A stretch of DNA of 64,000 bases from the NCBI GenBank assembly GCA_964016985.1, contig OZ024837.1, positions 42,690,018-42,754,017 on the forward strand. Direction: 5' to 3'. This DNA is from Anodontia alba (Eukaryota > Mollusca > Bivalvia > Lucinida > Lucinidae). How positions within the stretch are numbered: position 1 is the stretch's first letter; each line of letters starts with the position of its first letter. The notes under the pieces are model-generated. The model made no database searches and was not told the DNA's origin. It worked only from the letters and a program-made list of their open reading frames with translations. The position numbers and the translations under genes are program-made. Below are positions 1-10,199 of this stretch, piece after piece.

Positions 1-20
1 CTTGGCATTTTAAGGGTTAA
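1..20. mobile_element. MITE C, terminal fragment
   Basis: The window opens inside the right end of a C element. The terminal CTTTAAGGGTTAA-type end (here ATTTTAAGGGTTAA) is present and the body lies outside the window. Confidence 0.6.
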
Positions 21-70
21 GACATTTCAACAGGTAGTCAGTTTTAGTACAAGTATTGTAAGGAGGAAAT

Positions 71-273
71 GCTTAGCACTATGGGTAAAATTTTCAGCAG
101 ACGACATATTGAAATATTTGTCTTATTTTTTTCCAGAAAACAGGTTTTGACATTTAATGCAAACCGTCTCCAGTGAAGACGGTTTGCATGAAATGTCAAA
201 TCCTGTTTTCAATGAAAAATAAGAAAAATATTAATTTGTCTGCTGAAATGTCCCAGAGAGTGGTAAAGCTTAA
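71..273 (+). mobile_element. MITE B (TTAA group, core 2)
   Basis: Representative of family B. The left end is CTTAGCACTATGGGTAAAA and the right end is TGGTAAAGCTTAA. The centre is a long hairpin whose arms carry TGACATTTAATGCAAAC and its complement TTTGCATGAAATGTCA, flanked by TTATTTTT and AAAAATAA. It has no reading frame, so it is non-autonomous. The TTAA ends suggest a piggyBac-type transposase as mobiliser, by inference. Confidence 0.85.
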
Positions 274-573
274 TTGACTCAGGATTTTGGGTAGTAATGG
301 CAGGTTTTGTTGTGCTCCCAGAAAATGGATTTAAGAAAATTTTGGAATGAGTCATGCGAGTCTTACACCTTTGAGCCAATGTGATATAATATAGGAAGGA
401 AGAGAGGGCTTATATGAGTCACTGAATTAGGAGCAAAGACATTGTCTTCTCAGGTGACAAGGTCAAATGGGAAAAAAATACTCATTCAAGGCTTATTTGG
501 TGTCAACGGAACACCTTTACCAAAGATTTGCTAAAATAAATACATGTAAGTCCACTTTTGACTCTTTCAATAG
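274..573. other. Non-repetitive AT-rich spacer
   Basis: No reading frame of note, no hairpin and no sequence shared with the other families seen. I see nothing assignable here. Confidence 0.5.
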
Positions 574-678
574 GTAAATATCCTAAAGATTTAAACACTT
601 TATTCCGTACTTTTTCGGCCTAGATTTTTCTCTCTATGCAGTTGTTTCAGAAAATACTTCGTGGAATTACTTCCTACC
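574..678. mobile_element. MITE F, left half, broken
   Basis: Carries the F left arm (TATCCTAAAGATTTAAACAC, then CAGTTGTTTCAGAAAATACTT). It stops before core 1, exactly where the next A element starts. Confidence 0.65.
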
Positions 679-892
679 TTAACCCTTGTCCTGCTGAACC
701 TGGATATACCCTGCCTTTGAAAACAGTGCAGATCCAGATCAGTTGGCTTCTGAAGAAGCCAACTGATCTGGATCTGCACTGTTCGCCATTAAGTAAGCAA
801 ATTTGTATCAACAACCTGGATCAAGTAATCTGATTGGCTGAAAATTGGAAGTGGGTGTGGCATCCTAATTTATTCAGCATGACAAGGGTTAA
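679..892 (+). mobile_element. MITE A (TTAA group, core 1)
   Basis: Representative of family A. It starts TTAACCCTTGTCCTGCTGAA and ends TTCAGCATGACAAGGGTTAA, giving imperfect terminal inverted repeats of about 20 bp. The central hairpin begins with AACAGTGCAGATCC and pairs CAGTTGGCTTC with GAAGCCAACTG. Core arms are near-perfect while the flanks are asymmetric (a GGATATACCCTGCC side and an AAGTGGGTGTGGCATC side), so each copy has an orientation. It is non-coding. Confidence 0.9.
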
Positions 893-895
893 ATT

Positions 896-1098
896 GATCT
901 AAAATTTTGAACACTATTCCATACTGTATTGGCTCAAATTTTGCTTTTTATGCAGTTTTTATTTTTTCTGAAAATACATAGTGGAATGGCAAACAGAGTA
1001 GACCCTGATCAGACTGCTCCTTTCTGGTCTGGGTCTGCACTGATTGCATATGCTATATGTCAGAAATTTGGGTGTATGAAATTTTAGGACAATTATCA
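896..1098. mobile_element. MITE F with degraded core 1
   Basis: Left arm CTAAAATTTTGAACACTATT and right arm AAATTTTAGGACAATTAT surround a damaged core (GCAAACAGAGTAGACCCTG). Confidence 0.7.
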
Positions 1099-1158
1099 AG
1101 AAAATAGTTTTGGTGACAATAGGATGTTTTTGTTAGTTTTTATACCAAATATAAATAC

Positions 1159-1406
1159 CAGGGCCCAGTTGTTCAAAGCATCGTTAGCTTAACAAGCTCG
1201 TTAAGGGTCATTTTGTTAACTGTTTTAGCAGATTCAATATACAATATTCTGATATTTTTTGCTGAAAAAATGTGAGTAGCTTTTGCACTGCAAAAGCTAC
1301 TCACATTTTTTCAGCAAAAAATTTTAGCATATTTGTGTATTACTCGATGTAAATTTTAATGAATTGTTAACTAACGACATCGTTAATTTTGAACAACTGG
1401 GCCCTG
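1159..1406. mobile_element. MITE M, hAT-like
   Basis: Terminal inverted repeats are CAGGGCCCAGTTGTTCAAA and its complement. Inside is a hairpin of TGAGTAGCTTTTGCA and TGCAAAAGCTACTCA. The 8 bases before (ATAAATAC) and after (ATGAATAC) differ at one position, as expected for an 8-bp hAT-type target duplication. hAT assignment is inference from that length. Confidence 0.8.
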
Positions 1407-1457
1407 ATGAATACCATTGAAAATTGCCCTTTTATTGTCTTTGTACAGAATATGTTT

Positions 1458-1669
1458 TATCCTTACAGGGCCATTCAAAATTATAGCAGATGATATTCTA
1501 TTTTTATTTTTCAAAGAAAATAAGACGACATTTCATGTGCATCATAGTTGATGATTTTACATTTCATGTGCATCATAGATGATGAGTCACATGAAATGTC
1601 AGGACTTTTTTCTTGGAAAAATAATATTCCAAATTTCATCTGCTGCAAATTTTGCTTGATGAAAGGTTA
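1458..1669. mobile_element. MITE C, diverged, with repeated arm
   Basis: The left end TTATCCTTACAGGGCC is a decayed TTAACCCTTAAAG. The core arm ACATTTCATGTGCATCAT occurs twice in direct repeat before the complementary arm, so the hairpin has an extra half. Confidence 0.65.
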
Positions 1670-1820
1670 TTTTTCCTAGAAAGTAAGATTTGGCACATCA
1701 TGCAAATTGTCTCCCTGGGACAATTTGCATGAATTGTCAGATCCTATTTTCTAGGAAAAATAAGAAAAATATCATCAGTTGTTGTCTGCTGAGATCTGCC
1801 CATAGCATGGTAAGTGTTAA
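1669..1820 (-). mobile_element. MITE B lacking one outer arm
   Basis: Core 2 (TGCAAATTGTCTCC and its complement) and the right end TAAGTGTTAA are present. The other terminal arm is missing where the preceding C element joins. Confidence 0.7.
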
Positions 1821-1842
1821 TTGTATTCAGGCTATAACTACT

Positions 1843-2052
1843 TTAACAATAACCACTATGGACTAATTCGGCAGACGACAAATTGATATTTTTTCTTATT
1901 TTTCCCAGAGAACAGGCTCTGATATTTCATGCAAATTGTCTCCCTAGGAGACAATTTGCTTGAAATTTGAAAGCCTGATTTTTCAGGGAAAAATAACAAA
2001 AGTGTATCATAATAATGTCTGCTGAAATTTTTACCCAGCATACTTAGTGTAA
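1843..2052 (-). mobile_element. MITE B
   Basis: Runs from TTAACAATAACCACTATGGA to ATACTTAGTGTAAA. Core 2 is intact (GCAAATTGTCTCCCTAGGAG). Confidence 0.75.
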
Positions 2053-2291
2053 ATCTGTGTTGACTGTGGAGAGTATCATGTCATGAACAAGATTGATAAC
2101 TCTTTGCTTCATACTTTTAGGAGTTATACACCCATGTTAATTTCAGATAAAAAAATTATGTTCCCATATTTGTTTCTTCAATGCAATTTTGATGTATGAT
2201 ATATAAATGGCCTTGCTTTCATTATTAATCCATAATTTTGAAAAAAAATAATTAAGAATAAATATCTTATAAGGGGACTTGATAAAACTGG
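2053..2291. other. Unassigned spacer
   Basis: AT-rich sequence without repeats, hairpins or credible coding potential that I can see. Confidence 0.4.
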
Positions 2292-2526
2292 CCCGAGGTT
2301 ATAAAAATGTTTTCATGCTAAACTCAGCTGAGCATGAAATTTTCTCACTAATAAGTATGAAAATGCCAACTATAGTTGGACTTCTCCTATTTATTAGCAG
2401 TGAAGTGTTCATGGTCAACTATGTTTAGCAAGACAGAATTTGCAATTTTTAGTAATTGAAAATTTATTAGCAGGACAAATTTCGTGCTCAGCTGAGTTGA
2501 GCATGAAAAAAGTTTTATAACCTTGG
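2292..2526. mobile_element. MITE Q with CAAGGTTATAAAA-type ends
   Basis: Ends CCGAGGTTATAAAAATG and CATGAAAAAAGTTTTATAAC are inverted repeats that continue into CTCAGCTGAGCATGAAA and its complement, over 40 bp with few mismatches. The interior is unique and AT-rich. Confidence 0.7.
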
Positions 2527-2683
2527 AGCCTGGTGGGTTTTCAGCCTTTTTCAAAAGGGAGACAACTTTTGTGACTTTTTTTGCATTCCAGCACACCAAG
2601 CCCTTTCTGAAAGGGGTCTACTCTAAAAGGAACGAATTTGCCCAGAGAATGAAATAGACCCTTTTTAGAAGGGAGGCAAAACA

Positions 2684-2826
2684 ATTTTGACAGAGTTGCT
2701 TCCCTTGAAAGTGTTCATTCTCCTTAAAATGATTTCAAATTCAAAACAGCATTCATTTTGACAGAGTTGCTTCCCTTGAAAGTATTCGTTCTCCTTATGA
2801 TGATCTCAAATTCAAAACAGCATGTC
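2684..2826. repeat. Two-copy 71-bp direct repeat
   Basis: The segment starting TTTTGACAGAGTTGCTTCCC is followed 71 bp later by a second copy with scattered changes. A related sequence without the duplication lies at 20008-20101. Confidence 0.75.
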
Positions 2827-3075
2827 ATTAAAGTAACCAAGGTCCCAATCACACTATAACAGAAAGGATTGGATGTATAACAAGGTAGATTGATATAACC
2901 ATCTTGCATGTTGATGACATGGTGATATGTCTGCCCCCTGCAGCTAGAGATGTTACAAAGCCAAAAGAATTTCTGTATCATGCGAGATTCAAACCTGGGG
3001 AACTTCATGCCTTCCTGATAGACTGGCTCCAGTCCCCAGTGGCTAAAATATTTATTATTTTAATCCTGTTTGATC

Positions 3076-3430
3076 CTCTAAAATATCAAAGCACTGATAG
3101 CACTGGTGGGTCGATTGTCACAGAGTGTAGGCTGGGAAAATGGTCCTGAACAGGGACTAAAGACTGTTTCATTCAACTCTTAACTTCCTGTAATTTAAGC
3201 AAACAGTGAAGACCCTGATCAGACACCGCATCTGCAGCCTCTGATCTGGGTCTGCTCTCTTTGCCAATGTTCCAGTCCACGTTATACAGATAACTCTCTA
3301 TGAACAGCACTCTGATGTACAGCGACAAGAAGTAGTGTGGCTATAAATAACCATTACCTTGATTTTGTCTAAAGTGCAGTTTGATTTCATTGGTCAATGA
3401 TAATCATGTGGACAACTACCTTAAGGAAAT
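3076..3430 (+). mobile_element. MITE-like repeat N with core 1
   Basis: Matches the complement of 40388-40730 across its length, including GCACTGATAGCACTGGTGGG, the core-1 stretch GCAAACAGTGAAGACCCTG and the end GTGGACAACTACCTTAAGG. Bases 3022-3060 just upstream carry TAGACTGGCTCCAGTC, the arm of foldback V at 29.2 kb. Confidence 0.7.
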
Positions 3431-3486
3431 TATGGCATTTGTATACTATAGCACGATTTTAAACAATGGACCCAAAAACCAATATA

Positions 3487-3808
3487 CAGTCGACTATCGT
3501 TATCTCAAATTCCAAGGGACTCACTGAAACACTTCGAGATATCCGTACCTCGACACATCAGAGTTGAGAGAGTGAGTAAAACAATAAATTGAATAACCAC
3601 ATTTAACAAATGAATATGTAATTTGAGTCCTGAAGTTAGAAATATATATATATATAAAATAATGTGGAAAAGAGGAGAAATTGCTCCTCTTTTCCACATT
3701 ATTTTGTTACCTATTGTCATAGTTTCATGTTAAAACAGGGACAAGATTTTCACTTCGAGATAAGCGGTAATTCGAAATAAGCGAGTTCGAGATAACGAGG
3801 TTCGACTG
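3487..3808. mobile_element. MITE K, Tigger/pogo-like
   Basis: Starts CAGTCGACTATCGTTATC and ends GATAACGAGGTTCGACTG, with TA on both sides. CTTCGAGAT and GAGATAAGCG subterminal repeats echo the ends. The central hairpin AATGTGGAAAAGAGGAG is shorter than in the other K copies. The CAGTCGACTCTCGTTATC terminus and TA target are typical of Tigger/pogo-type elements (known from those families). Confidence 0.8.
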
Positions 3809-4010
3809 TACAATGTATCATAATTATATAGGCTGGTCACTACTCACTATCAGCAGAGAAATTAAAAGAGAAAAATTTAGTTTGATTTGGTTTAAACATG
3901 TTTTATTTCAAAATTACAATGATTATAGAAACATTCATGACATATACACAAAAGATAGGATTTTATTTGATTCTGTAGGTATAAATAATGCATTTTTATA
4001 CAGTCATCGT

Positions 4011-4216
4011 TTAACACTTAGCATGCTGAATAAAGGTGCCACACCCACTTCCAGTTTTCAGCCAATCAGATTACTTGATCTGGATCGTTGATATAAATTC
4101 ACATACTGAATGATAAACAGTGCAGATCCAGATCAGTTGGCTTCAGAAGCCAACTGATCTGGATCTACACTGTTTGCAAAGGCAGGGTATATCCGGGTTC
4201 AGCAGGACAAGGGTTA
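4011..4216 (-). mobile_element. MITE A with a B-like left end
   Basis: The body is A (GGTGCCACACCCACTTCC to CAGCAGGACAAGGGTTAA) with intact core 1. The first bases are TTAACACTTAGCATGCTG, which match the B terminus instead of TTAACCCTTGTCATGCTG, so the end is either mutated or exchanged. Confidence 0.8.
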
Positions 4217-4427
4217 ATTCAGTTGACTCATGCCAGTGTACTCTCATGGACATATGAAAGGAGTCTGTATATGACTCTGTTCATACATTACCCGAATATC
4301 TTCAGTAAAAATTTTAAAAACATTTGAAAATTGGTCATCGGTGCTTCACGAATATAAATGAAACGCAAATAAGCAAAAACTTCATATCTCAATAATTCTG
4401 TTAGTACATGTGTTTAGAATATTTCAT

Positions 4428-4672
4428 TTAACCCTTAAAGTGCCAAGAAAACCTGCATCTGAAAATGTCGTCTGTTTATGTCGTCTGCTGAATATTCTTG
4501 CAAACTTTTCAAACATATTTTTGCATACAGGCAAACAGTGTGGACCCTGATCAGACTGCTCCTAAAGGAGCAGTTAGTTCTGAGTCCACACTGTTTGCAG
4601 AAATGACTTTTAAAATCACAAGCAGATGAGAAAGCAGACAACAATTGTTGTGATTGGCAGTTTAAGGGTTAA
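4428..4672. mobile_element. MITE C ends around core 1 (hybrid form)
   Basis: Both ends are C type (TTAACCCTTAAAGTGCC and AGTTTAAGGGTTAA), but the centre is core 1 (GGCAAACAGTGTGGACCC paired with GGGTCCACACTG-like sequence) instead of core 2. A second copy lies at 37944-38170. Confidence 0.8.
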
Positions 4673-4804
4673 TAGCATTTTCACTACTGAACATCATCAA
4701 CTCTGACAGCCAAAAAGTAAAATTAGATGACTTGTCATTTTTAACAGGTTTACTTAAATCTTGTAAATGTTCATAGTTTTGCATTAAATAATAATGAAAA
4801 AAAT

Positions 4805-5102
4805 GGTACAGTGGCTCAGTGGGTAGATCATCTGCTTTGTGGTGGGTTCCATCCCTGGCTCAGTCATACCAAAGACTGAAATGATACTAGCTGCTCTTTC
4901 ACTTAGCACTCAGCATTAGGAAGCAGAACCGGTCAGCCTAGTGTCAGTATAATGTAACTGGATGAAATATGATTTGTATGGGGCATGATATTTCAGTGAG
5001 GCAGCACTCTAAAGTGGGTATTGAGCGCCCTGCTACATCCAGACACCAATGCCTGAAAGAGAGTTGAAAGTGACATCAAAACCTGCATAAAACAAACAAG
5101 CA
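4805..5102 (+). mobile_element. SINE S1 (tRNA-derived)
   Basis: The head has a box-A-like TGGCTCAGTGGGTAG and a box-B-like GTGGGTTCCATCCC. The body (GATACTAGCTGCTC, TGATATTTCAGTGAGGCAGC) matches 7528-7861 closely, and the tail is CATAAAACAAACAAGC. Transcription by RNA polymerase III and mobilisation by a LINE are known for this class. Confidence 0.8.
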
Positions 5103-5246
5103 TTTAGAAAATCATCACAAAGTTTCAACAGTCACCACATCAGTCCGCCTTAATATGGAATTTACCCAGCATGCATTTGTAATAACAATTAAGCCTTGAT
5201 CATATTGCTAATTGCCTGTGGATTCATATTATCATTGTGGACTGAT

Positions 5247-5366
5247 TTAACCATTTTAGTCCGGAGACCCCCAAAAGGGTAATTTGCTGATCAGATGCTG
5301 CAGAATGTGTCATCTGATCACGATCTCCTCTATTTGCAAATAGTTTAGCCATTTTTCTCTAGGACA
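5247..5366 (-). mobile_element. MITE D, truncated
   Basis: The end TTAACCATTTTAGTCCGGAG and core 1 are present. The element stops after TTTTTCTCTAGGA, so the far half is lost. Confidence 0.65.
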
Positions 5367-5409
5367 TGACATTGTAGACTTTAATTACTTTCATCACGCT
5401 GAATATCCT

Positions 5410-5612
5410 GTACAATTCTCTGTGCAAATTCAGAAAATGACAAACTGGTGATTGTTTTCTTATTTTTCCCAGAAAATAAAATCAAATATTCAATGCAGAT
5501 GGTCTCCTTAAGAGATGGTAAGTATAAAATGTCAAATCCTCTCGCCTGGTTACAATAAGAAAAATATTTTGAAATGTTCCCACTGAAAATTGTACCATGT
5601 GTGGTAAATGCC
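5410..5612. mobile_element. MITE B, strongly decayed
   Basis: TTCTTATTTTTCCCAGAAAAT, a weakened core around GGTCTCCTTAAGAGATGG and ACAATAAGAAAAATATTTTG identify it. Ends are not clear. Confidence 0.5.
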
Positions 5613-5825
5613 AACCACAGCTACAGCCAACAACATTTTGATAAAAAAAAAACAACAACAAAAAACATTTTTTAGATACATGTTTAGAGAATATAAAGCT
5701 TGACATTTCATGTAAATCATCTGCTGAGAAAGATGATTCACATGAGATGCAAAGTCTTATTTTTTTTCTGAAAAATAGTAAACAAAAAAATACGTACAAT
5801 GTTTGCTACAAGTTTGCTTGGCGCT
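5612..5825. mobile_element. MITE C, decayed
   Basis: The core TTGACATTTCATGTAAATCA pairs with GATTCACATGAGATGCAAAG. The right end GCTTGGCGCTTTAA merges with the next B element at one TTAA. Confidence 0.6.
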
Positions 5826-5991
5826 TTAACCTTTACCACTGTCTAGGCTAGTTGAGCAGACACAAACGAAATTAATTTCTTATTTTTCCTACAATTTGCA
5901 TGAAATGTCATAACTTGTTTTCTGGAAAAAATAAGAAAAATATTTCAGAATGACATCTGCTGAAATTTTTTCCCAGCATGCTAAGTGTTAA
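5826..5991 (-). mobile_element. MITE B with half a core
   Basis: Runs from TTAACCTTTACCACTGTC to GCATGCTAAGTGTTAA. Only one core arm (ACAATTTGCATGAAATGTCA) remains, so it can no longer fold. Its first TTAA is shared with the preceding C. Confidence 0.75.
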
Positions 5992-6350
5992 ATATTAGGT
6001 TTACAAAGAAAATTGCATGTACTTTATTGTATATAAAAAGCAATTTCTAGACGAGAAACTTTTATTGCTTCCTGTTTGGATTTCTGCAATTTTCTGATCT
6101 CTAATATTGGAGGTAGAAAATGGTAGTTATCACCATGGCTACGGTGTCAATATACAATATTTATGGCATGAGATTAAGCATGCTATAGTCCCGTAAATCT
6201 TGGAACTGTCTCTCATTTGTCTCATGTTCAGTCTTCTGCAATGTGGCTTTTCACTTTATTGTCTTTTTTCTCTGGAAATGATAGCAAGAAAACTAGAGGA
6301 AAAGTTAATAAAATCATGTTATTTATCAAGTCATTGTTTTGTTTTCCTGA
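5992..6350. other. Unassigned sequence with a short direct repeat
   Basis: Mostly unique. Bases 6285-6320 (AACTAGAGGAAAAGTTAATA) recur with changes at 6431-6453, just before J. Confidence 0.4.
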
Positions 6351-6432
6351 AATGTCCTAAAATTTTGTACACCGAAGTCTCTGACAAAATGGCATTAGCT
6401 AATGGTGCTGACCAGATCAGACTGCTCCTGAA
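6351..6432 (-). mobile_element. MITE F fragment
   Basis: ATGTCCTAAAATTTTGTACA and AGATCAGACTGCTCCTG are the F arm and half of its core 1. The remainder is missing. Confidence 0.6.
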
Positions 6433-6458
6433 AACTAGAGAAAAAGTTCATAAAATTA

Positions 6459-6810
6459 CCGTATTCGACCTAATAACTGCACTGTGGGGGTGGATTTTTC
6501 AAAATTACTCAGAAAACTTGTAGTAAAATATGTATCCACCTACTAAAACTAAAACAAGGTCAGCAAATGACTTATTTAATGGTGCTTATGCGATGTTTTG
6601 TGTTTTTTCTTCTTCTGATTTTCTTTCTAAACACATATTTTGTGGGTACTCATTTGAATTGCATCAACAAGTTGATGCAATTCAAATGGGTACCCACAAC
6701 ATATGCCTTTATAAAGAAGCAGACAAAAAGTACACAGGCTGTAATCTGAAGACTACAGAATTACTTCTGTACGCTTATAGGGGTATGTGCGGTAATTAGG
6801 TCAAATACGG
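6459..6810 (+). mobile_element. MITE J with core 3
   Basis: Representative of J. The ends CCGTATTCGACCTAAT and ATTAGGTCAAATACGG are inverted repeats flanked by TA. The central hairpin pairs GTGGGTACTCATTTGAATTG with its complement around a GCATCAACAAGTTGATGC palindrome. Reading frames across it only follow the symmetric structure. Confidence 0.85.
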
Positions 6811-6898
6811 TATGTTATTTATCATGTAAATTGTATTGATTTCCTGAAATTTTATAGGTATGCCCAAAGGGGCCTTTCAGGTGGTACCATATTTTACC

Positions 6899-7465
6899 CT
6901 ACTGTCCTTTCGACACCTTTCGGAAAGTCATTTTCTGTCTGCTACTTTACATAGACAAAGTACTTTTGGCATGATTTATGTAAAACCATTTGTCATATCT
7001 ACATATACAGGAAAAGTTTTATTCTAGTCACTGGTTAAAATGAAAAAAAAAATTGAATAGTTTCATTTTTCCCGCAGCCTACGGTAAAAACAACTGCAAT
7101 TTATGCAAAAAGCGATAGGGTAGGTAGTTTGGATGCAGATTTTCAACAGGTTTCACTGGTTCAAAATTTCTGAAATTTTCACAGTACTGTTATGGAACAT
7201 CAGTCATTTGAAATCAGTGAAGAAAAGCAATAAATATTTTTAATAAAAATATTCCAAAAAATCCAGTTTACAATAGAAATTGCACAGGTCAGACCCAATT
7301 TTGGCCATAAAATTAATTTTTGGGGTAAATATTCAAAAAGAAAGTACAGGAACAGAAACAACAAATGGTTTCTAATAAGATAATGTCAATCACAAATCAA
7401 TTTTCCATTTGGAAAAAAAAATGCCAAATAAAAAACATCTTTCCAAAGAATGTCAAAAGCACAAT
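6899..7465 (-). mobile_element. MITE P
   Basis: Opposite-strand copy of 9336-9900. CTACTGTCCTTTCGACACC starts it and AATGTCAAAAGCACAATTA closes it. AAACCATTTGTCATA, GGTTTCACTGGTTC and a (T)GAAATTTTC stretch align in the interior. Confidence 0.7.
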
Positions 7466-7486
7466 TAATATTAGGACACCTTAAAT

Positions 7487-7985
7487 CATCACCATACTTG
7501 TCTTAAAATGTGAACAAGAACATTATTTCATGGCTCAGTTGGTAGAGTGTCCACTTTGTTACTGGGAGGCTGCGGGTTCAATCCCCGGCCGAGTCACTAA
7601 AGACTTTAAAAATGATACTAGCTGCACTTTTGCTAATGGCACTCAGTATTAAAAAAGTAGAGCTAGGAATCAGAACTGGTCAGCCCAGTGTCAGTATAAT
7701 GTGACTGGGTGGAATATCATGTCAAAGTGTCTGGGGCGTGATATTTCAGTGAGGCAGCACTCTAAAAGTGAGCATTGAGCTCCTTGCCACATCCAGACAC
7801 TGTCACGATTTGACTGAAAGATTGTTGAAAGCGATGTAAAGCCCAAATAAAACAAACAAACAGAAACATTTTACTACCTGTTGATGTGTTTGAAAACTGC
7901 TGGATGAGTGGCCAAATTCTACAGTGTCTGACCTGGGTCTATACTGTTTGCTCAGGCCTGTCCCAGTAATTACAGTTATTACCAA
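7487..7985 (+). mobile_element. MITE G split by SINE S1
   Basis: The G left part CCATACTTGTCTTAAAATG is separated from ACTACCTGTTGATGTGTTTG, a decayed core 1 and CAGGCCTGTCCCAGTAATTA by the SINE. G shares the TTTAGGACA-type end with F. Confidence 0.65.
7528..7861 (+). mobile_element. SINE S1 inserted in G
   Basis: Box A CATGGCTCAGTTGGTAGAG and box B CGGGTTCAATCCCCGG are well preserved. The tail is AATAAAACAAACAAAC. It is flanked by GAACATTATTT and GAAACATTTTA, a roughly 10-bp target duplication with changes. Confidence 0.85.
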
Positions 7986-8083
7986 TCTGTGAATCTTTAT
8001 TACAACAATGAGCAGATTACGAATGATTGATACTTTCCTTATTTTCCCTGTGAAATTATCTGACATTTCATGTGAACTGTCCC

Positions 8084-8375
8084 TTAATGCTCAGCATGCT
8101 CAGAAAAATATCAGCAGATGACATCTTGAATTGCTTTTCTAATATCTTTTTTTTTTTTTTTTTTTTGTTCAAGAAAATAGTCTTTCACATTTCATGCAAA
8201 ATATCTCGTTAGAAATTTCAAAGCCTATTTTCTGGGAAAAATTAAAAAAAATATCATCATTTTGTCATTTGTTGAATTTTTCAGGAGAGTTAATGGTTAA
8301 ATTGACTGTTTGCATGAAATATCAAATCCTGTTTTTGGCAGAAATAAGAAAAATATTATATTCTAAAATGTTGTC
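8084..8375 (+). mobile_element. MITE B with T-tract expansion, plus extra B arm
   Basis: TTAATGCTCAGCATGCT opens the element and AGTTAATGGTTAA closes it at 8300. An 18-base T run (8148-8166) replaces the usual TTATTTTT. Bases 8301-8375 add a further core-2 arm (TTTGCATGAAATATCAAATC). Confidence 0.65.
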
Positions 8376-8873
8376 GGCTTATATTTAAATTCAGCAGATT
8401 CTGATTTAAGGGATGTAGATACTGTTTTTGCCTCCATTCTGAGAAGGGATCCACTCTAAAAGGGAAGGATTAGCTCCCCTTGTGTGTCAGTTCTAGCTAC
8501 GAGTAGTTTTGTGAGCGATGACTTGATGGCGGGATGCATGTACTGATAAAAAATTGGGGGCTAGTGCTATGGAAGCTGAGGTACTAGTCTGACCCCTAAA
8601 TCTTGACAGGTGTTGATTTTTGCAAACATAGGTCATAGTGCCCTAGTTTGTGGGGGTGACCTGAGTTTGTAGGACTCACTGCTCATTAGTCCAGATTTGT
8701 CACCGGAAATTGTTAAGAGTCTAGGACACCGTCGAGACTGAAAAAAAAGTTAGAAATCAGTGAAATCTGTCTGTGATTTTAGAGAATATTTTCTCTGATT
8801 TACTTTGAGTGCAGACAAACTTGGGGAAATGTTGTAGAGAGATTAGATATGCAGTGTAACACCACTGTAAAAC
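8376..8873. other. Largely unique spacer
   Basis: Bases 8430-8480 (CTCCATTCTGAGAAGGGATC) resemble 2540-2660. The rest has no repeat family or convincing reading frame. Confidence 0.4.
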
Positions 8874-9087
8874 TTAACCCTATTCCTGCTGAACCCGCAT
8901 ATGTCCTACCTTTGCAAACAGTGTAGATCCAGATCAGTTGGCTTCTGAAGAAGCCAACTGATCTGGAGCTGCACTGTTTGCCATTCAATATATGAATTTA
9001 TATCAACAATCTGGATCAAGTAATTTGATTGGCTGAAAATTAGAAATGGGTGTGGCATCTTAATTTATTCAGCAGGACAAGGGTTAA
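8874..9087 (+). mobile_element. MITE A
   Basis: Full-length copy, TTAACCCTATTCCTGCTG to AGGACAAGGGTTAA, with an almost perfect core-1 hairpin. Confidence 0.85.
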
Positions 9088-9096
9088 AAAGTACAG

Positions 9097-9135
9097 TTGA
9101 ACTTCAATGGCTTGAACATCTATGGGCTTCTGAAC
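9097..9135. mobile_element. Left end of a CAGTYGA-type element
   Basis: ACAGTTGAACTTCAATGGCT matches the start of the repeat at 38680 (ACAGTCGATCTTCAGTGGCT). Only the end survives, and the next A copy takes over. Confidence 0.5.
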
Positions 9136-9327
9136 TCGGATGTGCCCTGCCTTTGCAAACAGTGCAGATCCAGATCAGTTGGCTTCTTCAGAAGCCAACT
9201 GATCTGGATCTGCACTGTTTGCCATTAAGTTTGTAAATTTGTATCAAAAACCTGGATCAAGTAATCTGAATGTCTGATAGTTAGAAATGGTGTGGCATCT
9301 TAATTTATTCAGCATGAGAAGAGTTAA
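9130..9327 (+). mobile_element. MITE A missing its first end
   Basis: Begins in the GAACTCGGATGTGCCCTGCC segment. The core is perfect and the right end is AGCATGAGAAGAGTTAA. Confidence 0.8.
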
Positions 9328-9335
9328 TCCTAGCA

Positions 9336-9900
9336 CTACTGTCCTTTCGACATCTCTTGGAAAGACGTTTTTTGCTTGGCCTTTTATTTTAAATGAAAAT
9401 CTTTTGTTCTGACTGACCATATCTTATCAGAAACCATTTGTCTTTTCTATTTCTGTGTTTTGTTCTCAAATATTTACACTGAAATTAAATTTACGGCTAA
9501 AAGTTGGTCTGACCTATGCAATTTCAATAGTAAAGTGATTTTTTGGAATTTTTGTCTAAGAAAATATTTTTTACTTTCCTTTGCTGAATTTGAATTATTG
9601 ATGTTTCACAACAATATTGTGAAAATTTCAGAAAAATTTAACAAGTGGAACTGGTTGAAAATCTGGCTCCAAGTTACCTATCCTACAGATTTCTGCATGA
9701 TTTTGCTTCATTTTTACTATGGGAAAAAGTGAAAATATTTGATTTTTTAAAAACCAATGACTGCAATGAAATTTTTCATTCATAGGAAGTTACGACAAAT
9801 GGTTTTGCATTAGATCATGACAAAAGTTTGCAAGTTTACTTCTTCTATGTAAAGCGTCAAGCAAAAAACGACTTTCTGAAAGATGTCGAAAGCACAGTAG
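9336..9900 (+). mobile_element. MITE P (about 565 bp, 45-bp ends)
   Basis: CTACTGTCCTTTCGACATCT at the left is mirrored by AGATGTCGAAAGCACAGTAG at the right. The inverted similarity continues through TTTTTTGCTTG and CAAGCAAAAAA. The 89-codon frame inside (9460-9732) is AT-rich and unlike any transposase I know. Confidence 0.75.
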
Positions 9901-9962
9901 GTCAATAGGCAAATGGGGATAATTTAGGGATGTCCTTTCGAGCTTCTATAAAATAATAATAT

Positions 9963-10045
9963 GGTGAGTGTCCATTTAAATTGCCTCAGTGAGGGGATTC
10001 TAATGAGTACACACATTATGAGTTTTCATGATTAGATAAGAAAAC
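9963..10045. mobile_element. Core-3 hairpin, decayed
   Basis: GAGTGTCCATTTAAATTGCC and TTCTAATGAGTACACACATT are the two arms, with many mismatches. Confidence 0.5.
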
Positions 10046-10199
10046 TTCCCAAGAATATCCCTCAATATTTTTTAACTTGAGCCATCAGAAGAATTTCCTT
10101 GGGACTCAAAAATGAGTTCGGATCAACCACAGTTAACTAGTTAGTGTTCAAGTCATTTTTACTGTACTATACAAGACAACAGTAAGGTGGTCTATAATT

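Noticed and set aside
6200..6799. Frames of 89-107 codons
   Set aside because: They cover MITE F and J sequence. The apparent peptide repeats come from the palindromic core 3.
9460..9732. 90-codon frame inside element P, considered as transposase
   Set aside because: AT-rich composition, no catalytic motif, and the opposite-strand P copy at 6899 does not preserve it.
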